From NCBI GenBank assembly GCA_964629645.1, contig CAZVSU010000116.1:1-5209 (forward strand): a stretch of DNA of 5,209 bases, given 5' to 3'. Made by a program: the position numbers and the translations under genes. Under the pieces are notes generated by a model. The model saw only the letters and a list, made by a program, of their open reading frames with translations. It did not search any database and was not told the DNA's origin. This stretch comes from JAAKFL01 sp964629645 (GTDB lineage: Bacteria > Chlamydiota > Chlamydiia > Chlamydiales > SLFE01). Shown here piece by piece: positions 1 through 3,948 of the stretch; the stretch's first letter is position 1; every line of letters begins with the position of its first letter.

Positions 1-1647
1 CTTGTCGATGATCCAAGCGTTCATGGGTTCAGTCTCACCTCCGTAGATTTTTCTGATACTTCCCCGGGAGAGGGCTTGGTAGAGACAGTGGTTAACCTCC
101 CCCTTCACCGCTTCCTGAATTTCCTCCTGGTTGATTTCAGCCCAGAGGTTGTCTGACTGTCCTGCAATGAGTCCCCCCAGTTCCAGATGGGACCGGTGGA
201 GGATACCTACGCAGATGACATTCCCACAGAACGAGAAGGAGGAGAGGGAAGTCTCATTTCCCCACGTCAGAAAGTTAAAACGGTCCTTCTCCTGGTAGAC
301 AGCCCGACCGTCTTCCAACTCCCGGACCATGACCTTGGCATCCATGTTGATGCCGTGGTAGGCAAGGTCACTTCTGAGGGTCTCTTCGAAGTCGATTCCC
401 TTCCGCCGTCTCTTGAACACGAAGAACAGGACTCCCTCGTCCTCGGGGATATCCTTGATGACTTCGTATATCTCCAGGGATAGAAGGCGCCAATTCCTCT
501 TCGTTCGGAAGGCTGCATCGATGGAGTGTCGTCCACTACAGTGGTTCATCTGGTGGACTCTCAGGTTCTTGTAGCTGATCCAGGCCCGCCTGGATTTAGG
601 GACCCGAGTTATCGATTTGTCGTACCTCAGTAAGTCGCGGATGTTGTGACTTGCGTCGAGGATGATGATGTTTTCCAGGTCAGGGCTCACCACCACATCG
701 TAGCTGATCAAACCACTCCCTTGCTGAGTACTTACCACGCGAATGGGATTCCCAGACATAGCCAGGAGATTGCGAACGGGAGGAGTGTTCTCATAGCCGG
801 TGTTGAAAGCCCTCCTATATTCTTGGAGAGTGCTGTCGTCGATCTCTGGCAACTCGATCCGTCTAGGAGGTCTCCGATTCTCTTGTTGATCATTCAGTTC
901 CTCCTTGATTTTCGTCAGAGCCCTATCGATGTAGTTCAGGGCTGCGTCCATCGTTTCACTTCTGCAATATGGCCGGAAGTGTCCACAGGCGGACCTGAGG
1001 TCATCAACCCTGATGACCCTGGCCTCTGACTTGAAAAGAGACTCGTCGTAGACAAGAAGACTCCGGGGGTGGCCTCTGTAGATGTTGAAGCTGTCTGAGT
1101 CCTTCCTCTTCCGGACACGGTTGTGTGTACAGAGGAGGATCCTCTTGTCCTCCAAGCCTGTGTCGCAAGGCTCAGTAGCGTAGCCGTCTGTCAGGCTGCG
1201 GTCTCCTGAAAGGAAGGCCTCAGCCAAGGCTGGATTGTGCTTATAACTATGGTAGAGCCCCACCCAGTGCTCAGGGACTCCGCTGCTGATCAGGTCCCTT
1301 TTCAGGTCGCAGAGTGCCTCCACCTTACTGGCCGAGACGGCCATTGAGATATGCTGGTGGCAATCGGTTTCCTCCTCCAACTCGGCCAGGGCTTGAGCGA
1401 AGGCCACGATGCTCTGCGTTTTCCCTGTTCCACAGGGGAAGGGGAACGCGAATCTGCCAGTCAGTTGGCCGTGGGCCATCTGCGAGTAGGCCGATAAGAG
1501 CCACCACAAGGCTTCCAACTGCAATTCCCCGGGTAAGTTACCGTAGGCCCTCAGTTTACCCTCAAGAATCCTGAAGGCGTGCTCGCTTAACCCTGTTCCC
1601 TCGTCCAGCCTCCTTCTTGCTCCTGCCGTGTTCGCGCCTCTCTCCAT
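1..1647 (-). CDS. Divergent SF2-type helicase/ATPase, partial (C-terminus beyond left edge)
   Basis: The frame is open for 549 codons from the ATG at 1647 to the window edge without a stop, so the protein is incomplete. Residues 71-77 (PCGTGKT) form a Walker A/motif I, and residues 199-203 (VYDES) form a hydrophobic strand ending in DE, as in Walker B/motif II. SGNP at 298-301 sits where the motif III SAT of DEAD/DEAH proteins would fall. A strand ending LDAS (330-333), a WGNET segment (462-466) and QALSRGSIR (524-532) resemble helicase motifs IV, V and VI, the last supplying likely arginine fingers. I infer an ATP-driven nucleic-acid motor, perhaps for replication of the element. Substrate and family are not established. 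The start is supported by AAGGAGA at 1656-1662, 8 nt upstream. The gene is divergent from the serine recombinase across a repeat-bearing control region. It could instead be a defence or conjugation ATPase. Confidence 0.8.
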   Translation of the reverse strand, partial: MERGANTAGARRRLDEGTGLSEHAFRILEGKLRAYGNLPGELQLEALWWLLSAYSQMAHGQLTGRFAFPFPCGTGKTQSIVAFAQALAELEEETDCHQHISMAVSASKVEALCDLKRDLISSGVPEHWVGLYHSYKHNPALAEAFLSGDRSLTDGYATEPCDTGLEDKRILLCTHNRVRKRKDSDSFNIYRGHPRSLLVYDESLFKSEARVIRVDDLRSACGHFRPYCRSETMDAALNYIDRALTKIKEELNDQQENRRPPRRIELPEIDDSTLQEYRRAFNTGYENTPPVRNLLAMSGNPIRVVSTQQGSGLISYDVVVSPDLENIIILDASHNIRDLLRYDKSITRVPKSRRAWISYKNLRVHQMNHCSGRHSIDAAFRTKRNWRLLSLEIYEVIKDIPEDEGVLFFVFKRRRKGIDFEETLRSDLAYHGINMDAKVMVRELEDGRAVYQEKDRFNFLTWGNETSLSSFSFCGNVICVGILHRSHLELGGLIAGQSDNLWAEINQEEIQEAVKGEVNHCLYQALSRGSIRKIYGGETEPMNAWIIDK

Positions 1648-1655
1648 TTTCCTGC

Positions 1656-1662
1656 TCTCCTT
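1656..1662 (-). promoter_or_regulatory. Ribosome binding site of the helicase-like gene
   Basis: Minus-strand AAGGAGA lies 8 nt before the ATG at 1647, which fixes the start of a gene whose other end is not in the window. The longer string AAAGGAGAGCA recurs unchanged in front of a micro-ORF at 2901. Confidence 0.75.
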
Positions 1663-1731
1663 TCTTGATGTAGGGTATTTCCGCCCGACCCTGATGGGCT
1701 CTGTCCAGGCGTAGAGGAAGGGCTGTTGCCC

Positions 1732-1850
1732 GTTTCTCCTAGTGTGGGGGTATTTGAAACAGCCCGATTGTTGGTCCGGTTTCTCCTAGTGTGAGGGGAT
1801 TCGCCGAGATCAGAATTTTGGGCTTGTTTCTCCTAGTGTGGGGGGATTCG
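1732..1850. repeat. Three 25-bp direct repeats with an exact 47-bp period (iteron- or operator-like)
   Basis: Copies lie at 1732-1756, 1779-1803 and 1826-1850. All begin GTTTCTCCTAGTGTG and continue with a G-run and ATTYG. Copies 2 and 3 differ at one base, and copies 1 and 3 at two. The two spacers are both 22 bp and unrelated in sequence, so the unit repeats every 47 bp, close to four and a half helical turns. Each repeat contains a short inverted element (TCTCC with GGGGA) around a TAGTGT loop. Position upstream of a helicase-like gene and beside a divergent promoter suggests protein-binding iterons of an origin or copy-control operator. The form also resembles a tiny CRISPR array, but spacers are too short and no cas gene is present. 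Confidence 0.85.
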
Positions 1851-1928
1851 CTGGAACAGGGCCAGGCCGCTGTGAAGCTGTGGCCCATGGCTTTCCTCTT
1901 GGGGTCGGAGGCGGGTGTCAGAAGTCTA

Positions 1929-1958
1929 TCTACACAAATTCTTCAGAAATTGTGAAGA
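1929..1958. promoter_or_regulatory. 30-bp imperfect dyad, candidate serine-recombinase crossover site or operator
   Basis: Two 14-bp arms flank the central dinucleotide TC at 1943-1944. Reading inward from each end, the left arm is TCT-a-CACAA-a-TTCT and the right arm is its complement at 12 of 14 positions. A near-palindrome of about 28-30 bp with a non-palindromic 2-bp centre is the usual architecture of small serine recombinase crossover sites. It lies just upstream of the -35 box of the recombinase gene, so the bound protein could also repress its own promoter, as resolvases do at res. Assignment to the recombinase is inference; a repressor operator is the alternative. Confidence 0.5.
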
Positions 1959-1963
1959 AAAGC

Positions 1964-1992
1964 TTGACATGCATTTGACTCTACAGTATTTT
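1964..1992 (+). promoter_or_regulatory. Sigma-70-type promoter of the serine recombinase
   Basis: A perfect TTGACA at 1964-1969 is followed after 17 bp by TATTTT at 1987-1992. Initiation near 1999 would leave a leader of under 30 nt before the ATG at 2027. The 30-bp dyad ends 5 bp upstream of the -35 box, so a protein bound there could block polymerase. Confidence 0.7.
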
Positions 1993-2026
1993 CGACTAAA
2001 TAGTTGGCGCATCACGGAGGGCGAAA

Positions 2027-2707
2027 ATGAAGGGCAAGAAGAAGGCCTACGGGTACCTCAGGGTTTCGGGGAAGGGGCAGCTGGATGGAGGAGGGCTTGA
2101 CCGGCAGAAAGCGGTCATCGAGGGGTATGCGAGGAAGGCAGGCTATGATGTGGTGAGTTTCTTCCGAGAGGAGGGCGTCTCTGGTACATTAGAGGAGATT
2201 GACCGTCCAGCTTTCCAGGAGATGATCAGCGAAATTTTGAAGAACGGTGTCCGGACGGTGATTGTGGAGGGCATGGACAGGCTAGCGAGAGAGTATCGAA
2301 TTCAGGAAACCCTGTTGATCTACATGGCTTCCAAGGGCATCACCCTGATCAGTGCCAGGACGGAGGAGAACATCACCGTTGCCATCGAGTCTGATCCTAT
2401 GAGGAAAGCCTTGGTTCAGATCCAGGGGGTCTTCAGCGAGCTGGAGAAGTCCCTCTTGGTAAAGAAGCTGAGGACCGGCAGGGAGCGGGTCAAGAAGCAG
2501 AAGGGCAAATGCGAGGGTGCCAAGAGCTACAAGGAAGTGGACCCGGATCTGATCCGTGAGATTAAGCGGCTGAGGCGTCCTCCGAAGGGAGTCACGAAGA
2601 AGAGGAGCTTCAGGGAGATTGCCGAAATCCTGAACAGCCAGGGGCGGCGAACACGTCGAGGGAAGCTCTTCACCGCAAACAACGTGGCGAACATCGCGGC
2701 TCGTTAA
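2027..2707 (+). CDS. Small serine recombinase (resolvase/invertase family)
   Basis: This 226-residue protein cuts and rejoins DNA at specific sites through a covalent serine-DNA link. The N-terminal catalytic domain (about residues 6-140) opens with AYGYLRVS, giving Arg12 and the nucleophile Ser14. EEGVSGT...RP (48-61) is the conserved loop, and DRLAR (84-88) supplies Asp84, Arg85 and Arg88, matching resolvase D67/R68/R71. A long helix with FSELEKSLL (about 136-144) leads to a basic linker. The C-terminus (about 170-226) has SFREIAEILNSQGR..., the helix-turn-helix of recombinase-domain proteins. There is no zinc ribbon or coiled coil, so it is a small enzyme rather than a large phage integrase. 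The start has GGAGGG at 2016-2021, 5 nt upstream, and lies downstream of a strong promoter. It probably resolves multimers or inverts DNA; the sites are unproven. Confidence 0.93.
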   Translation: MKGKKKAYGYLRVSGKGQLDGGGLDRQKAVIEGYARKAGYDVVSFFREEGVSGTLEEIDRPAFQEMISEILKNGVRTVIVEGMDRLAREYRIQETLLIYMASKGITLISARTEENITVAIESDPMRKALVQIQGVFSELEKSLLVKKLRTGRERVKKQKGKCEGAKSYKEVDPDLIREIKRLRRPPKGVTKKRSFREIAEILNSQGRRTRRGKLFTANNVANIAAR

Positions 2708-2714
2708 TAACGGG

Positions 2715-2845
2715 GTGACGCCCCAGAGTGGTCTATAGTAGGGTTCCGGGCCTGGGCTGATACGGCAGCAGGACCGTCGGCCTCGCTGAGAGAAGGGCCG
2801 GGTACCCCTACCGGGGGGAAACGGCTAACCGGCTATGTAAGTACA
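2715..2845 (+). ncRNA. Group II intron domain I-like 5' fragment
   Basis: The segment starts GTGACGCCCCAGAG, close to the GUGCGCCCAGA that I recall as the 5' end of the lactococcal intron Ll.LtrB. About 50 nt on it has GGCTGATACGGCAGCAGG, resembling the conserved AAGCUGAUACGG of domain I. It also folds well. GGCTG-at-ACGG pairs with CCGT-CGGCC around an 8-nt loop, and this sits inside a longer stem formed by GTAGGG...CCGGGCC and GGGCCGGGTACCCCTAC. A CGGGTAC element follows, also in the expected order. I found no domain V hairpin and no reverse transcriptase, so this would be a fragment or a reused RNA rather than a working intron. It begins 7 nt after the recombinase stop codon. The resemblance is from memory, and another structured RNA is possible. 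Confidence 0.42.
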
Positions 2846-2901
2846 GTCTCGGAAATGCGCGATAAAAATTTCCGCCACTCAAAAACCAGTACTAACGACA
2901 T
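2833..2901 (-). CDS. Possible 22-residue micro-ORF with strong ribosome binding site
   Basis: The minus-strand ATG at 2901 is preceded by AAAGGAG (2909-2915) at a 7-nt spacing. The frame encodes MSLVLVFEWRKFL and nine more residues, ending in TAG. The N-terminus is hydrophobic and the middle is basic and amphipathic, reminiscent of leader peptides or small toxin-like peptides. The upstream string AAAGGAGAGCA is identical to that in front of the helicase-like gene. The frame overlaps the intron-like fragment and hairpin 2850-2874, so it may be chance. No function is assigned. Confidence 0.2.
   Translation of the reverse strand: MSLVLVFEWRKFLSRISETVLT
2850..2874. repeat. 7-bp perfect inverted repeat (hairpin)
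   Basis: CGGAAAT (2850-2856) and ATTTCCG (2868-2874) pair around an 11-nt A-rich loop. An outer pair, AGTAC near 2840 and GTACT near 2889, could extend the fold. No T-run follows on the plus strand, so it is not a typical intrinsic terminator. It may belong to the structured RNA to its left. Confidence 0.5.
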
Positions 2902-3006
2902 ACTTGCTCTCCTTTAGGTGATCCAAGGGAAAACCCACCTCAAGTCTCTCGACTGCTTCCTTTAGGGTTTGCGGTCGGTAACTTTGCCATACCTACCCAC
3001 GAGAGA

Positions 3007-3093
3007 TCAACCCCGACAGGAAACAGCAAAGGTCCAAGGAATAGGGTTCTCTGAGCCTTGTCCCCTCTGCTCTCTCGTCGGCGCTTCTTTCAT
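3007..3093 (-). CDS. Possible 28-residue micro-ORF
   Basis: The minus-strand ATG at 3093 follows a purine-rich GAGAGAGGAAAG with GAGG 7 nt from the start. The product begins MKEAPTREQRG and ends at a TGA; it has no recognisable motif. It would be the first reading frame on a transcript from the weak leftward promoter proposed at 3150-3179. It is too short to distinguish from chance. Confidence 0.13.
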   Translation of the reverse strand: MKEAPTREQRGQGSENPIPWTFAVSCRG

Positions 3094-3121
3094 CAGCTTT
3101 CCTCTCTCTTAGAATAGGGGC

Positions 3122-3150
3122 TTGACAAAGTGATATCGTTTCGATATCAA
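3122..3150 (+). promoter_or_regulatory. Promoter of the RHH-membrane protein-integrase operon
   Basis: TTGACA (3122-3127) and TATCAA (3145-3150) are separated by 17 bp, giving a start near 3157 and a leader of about 180 nt before the ATG at 3340. A perfect inverted repeat fills the spacer and overlaps the -10 box, so the promoter is probably repressible. Confidence 0.6.
3131..3149. promoter_or_regulatory. Palindromic operator inside the operon promoter
   Basis: TGATATCG (3131-3138), a TTT centre and CGATATCA (3142-3149) make a perfect 8-bp inverted repeat. It lies between the -35 and -10 boxes and covers most of the -10, a classic repressor position. The first gene of the operon encodes a ribbon-helix-helix protein, a fold that binds as a dimer to such repeats, so autoregulation is the simplest reading. 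That link is inference. Confidence 0.65.
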
Positions 3151-3179
3151 TCTGAATTGGACGTGGGCGTGTTTGTCAA
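3150..3179 (-). promoter_or_regulatory. Possible opposing leftward promoter
   Basis: On the minus strand TTGACA (3174-3179) is followed after 18 bp by TCAGAT (3150-3155), a weak -10. It would face the rightward promoter, with both start sites in or beside the palindrome, and transcribe leftward through the micro-ORFs and antisense to the intron-like RNA. The perfect -35 is the main support; the -10 matches consensus at only three positions. Confidence 0.25.
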
Positions 3180-3230
3180 CCTCAAATTTTCCCTTGTTCC
3201 TCGGGCTGCTAAACTGTGAGAGACGGTGCA

Positions 3231-3258
3231 AAAGGTTATGCCTATGGTATAGACCTTT
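3231..3258 (+). repeat. Strong leader hairpin, 12-bp stem with 3-nt loop
   Basis: AAAGGT (3231-3236) pairs with ACCTTT (3253-3258), and TATGCC pairs with GGTATA around a TAT loop, with one G-U pair and one bulged G. It lies in the untranslated leader of the operon about 80 nt before the first ATG. No T-run follows, so it is not an obvious terminator. It could act on the mRNA, or as a DNA dyad for a regulator or recombinase. Confidence 0.55.
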
Positions 3259-3339
3259 AGCTGTCTGGCTGTTCTCGTGCTGATTTGAGGGCCTGTGGCG
3301 GACGTAGAGACCACTCTGATGGTCGAGGGAGAGACTGGG

Positions 3340-3576
3340 ATGAAGAAGCAGCAGAGGAAGGCGGAGAAGAAGGCCGGGGAGGGGGGGAACGTCGGGAAAA
3401 AAGCGATGGTGCCTTTTAGGGTGGACGCGGGCGTCAAGTCGTTTCTCCAGAGGTTCGCCGATGGTGAGCGGAGAAGCCTCAACAACTTCTTGGTGAACGC
3501 AGTGCTTACCTACGTGAAGGACCACCATGGTGTTGACTGGTCGCTTGAAGGGAGAGACGGTGAAAAGACGGGATAA
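3340..3576 (+). CDS. Ribbon-helix-helix (Arc/MetJ-like) DNA-binding protein
   Basis: This is a 78-residue protein. A basic N-terminal tail (residues 2-21, rich in Lys) precedes a strand AMVPFRV (22-28), a first helix (about 29-41) and a second helix SLNNFLVNAVLTYVK (46-60). This is the ribbon-helix-helix pattern, in which paired strands from a dimer read the major groove. I chose the ATG at 3340 because GGAG (3328-3331) sits 8 nt upstream. A GTG at 3295 would add 15 residues, but its GAGGG is only 3 nt away and the extra residues lie outside the fold. It is the first gene of a likely three-gene operon. It may repress its own promoter at the palindrome 3131-3149; a role as recombination directionality factor or partition protein is also possible. 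Confidence 0.72.
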   Translation: MKKQQRKAEKKAGEGGNVGKKAMVPFRVDAGVKSFLQRFADGERRSLNNFLVNAVLTYVKDHHGVDWSLEGRDGEKTG

Positions 3577-3607
3577 GGAATGCGGTGTGGAGAAGGAGAA
3601 TACTGGT

Positions 3608-3943
3608 ATGCGTAACTTTTGGTTGTTCTTAGGGTTATTAATTGTAGCGGCTTCTATTGTGTTTCATGCTATGGAGCGAAAAGAAACGGGAAGATATATG
3701 CCATATCCTAACCTTGGGTTTATAATTGATACTTGTAATGGTGATATGTATAAATATAATGAACATATTAAATCAACTAGGATAGTAAACTTAATTGAGA
3801 ACTCTATAAGATTGAATGATAATAATATGGAATGGTTGCTTTCATTAAATCCAGATGAAGTTAAAGATATGTATGATAAGGGAGAGATAAACGAGCTAGA
3901 AGTTAACTTTTGGTGCGATGAAAAAGAGAAATTAAAGGACTAA
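3608..3943 (+). CDS. Small AT-rich membrane-anchored protein of unknown function
   Basis: I do not recognise a named family. The 111-residue product starts MRNFWLFLGLL and has one hydrophobic segment (about residues 4-22), followed by a polar, charged region: an N-terminal membrane anchor or uncleaved signal. Residues 37-50 (GFIIDTCNGDMYKY) resemble the short 'DTxTGxxY' beta-hairpin motif seen in various small phage and plasmid membrane proteins; that comparison is from memory. The ATG at 3608 is supported by AAGGAG (3593-3598), 9 nt upstream; an earlier in-frame ATG at 3527 would start inside the RHH gene and lacks support. Its AT-rich codons contrast sharply with both neighbours, suggesting separate acquisition. 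It lies 31 nt after the RHH gene and 5 nt before the integrase gene, so all three are probably co-transcribed. Confidence 0.7.
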   Translation: MRNFWLFLGLLIVAASIVFHAMERKETGRYMPYPNLGFIIDTCNGDMYKYNEHIKSTRIVNLIENSIRLNDNNMEWLLSLNPDEVKDMYDKGEINELEVNFWCDEKEKLKD

Positions 3944-3948
3944 ATTAT

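Larger units (their letters stand above)
1648..2026. other. Divergent intergenic control region
   Basis: These 379 bp separate the leftward helicase-like gene from the rightward serine recombinase. From left to right they hold the helicase ribosome binding site, a perfect GGGC-TGTT-GCCC hairpin at 1720-1731 abutting the first repeat, three 25-bp repeats (1732-1850), a 30-bp dyad (1929-1958) and a strong rightward promoter (1964-1992). I saw no convincing leftward promoter for the helicase-like gene; its transcription start is unknown but could lie in or beside the repeats. No protein gene is supported. An overlapping plus-strand frame from 1915 starts upstream of the predicted transcript and is discounted. 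Confidence 0.7.
2708..3339. other. Long intergenic region with structured-RNA and regulatory elements
   Basis: These 632 bp contain no convincing standard-size gene. The left third (about 2715-2845) resembles group II intron domain I. Next come a hairpin (2850-2874), a small AGTC-tctc-GACT hairpin near 2943-2954, and two copies of TCCTTTAGG whose ends are 48 bp apart (within 2903-2918 and 2953-2966). The right part holds the operon promoter, its palindromic operator and a leader hairpin. Three minus-strand micro-ORFs of 16-28 codons lie in tandem between 3093 and 2833; the 16-codon one (2990 to 2940, starting MAKLPTANPK) lacks a good ribosome binding site and is not listed separately. Confidence 0.6.

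Noticed and set aside
187..1574. Plus-strand frames at 187-483, 646-1029 and 1314-1574
   Set aside because: All lie opposite the continuous minus-strand helicase-like frame and have no domains. They are shadows; so are the short minus-strand frames in other phases there.
1732..1850. CRISPR array (repeats start GTTTC and contain a stem with GGGGATT, rather like type I-E repeats)
   Set aside because: There are only three repeats of 25 bp, the spacers are 22 bp, and no cas gene or AT-rich leader is seen. Binding-site repeats explain it better.
1915..2100. A 61-codon plus-strand frame overlapping the recombinase start
   Set aside because: Its GTG start lies upstream of the predicted transcript start, it has no motif, and it overlaps the recombinase in another frame.
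2712..2724. GGGG-tgacg-CCCC hairpin as terminator of the recombinase gene
   Set aside because: No T-run follows, and the sequence is better explained as the 5' end of the intron-like RNA.
3109..3528. Minus-strand frames of 139 and 112 codons across the RHH gene
   Set aside because: They cross the operon promoter and lie opposite the RHH gene, whose protein pattern and ribosome binding site are convincing. Their products are low-complexity Pro/Leu/Ser-rich.
3219..3561. Repeat of GAGAGACGGTG near 3219 and 3551
   Set aside because: It is an 11-nt match in purine-rich sequence, one copy in a leader and one in coding DNA, with no other shared context; likely chance.
3527..3607. Longer start for the membrane protein at 3527
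   Set aside because: It overlaps the RHH gene and lacks a ribosome binding site, whereas the ATG at 3608 has AAGGAG at 9 nt and starts directly before the membrane segment.
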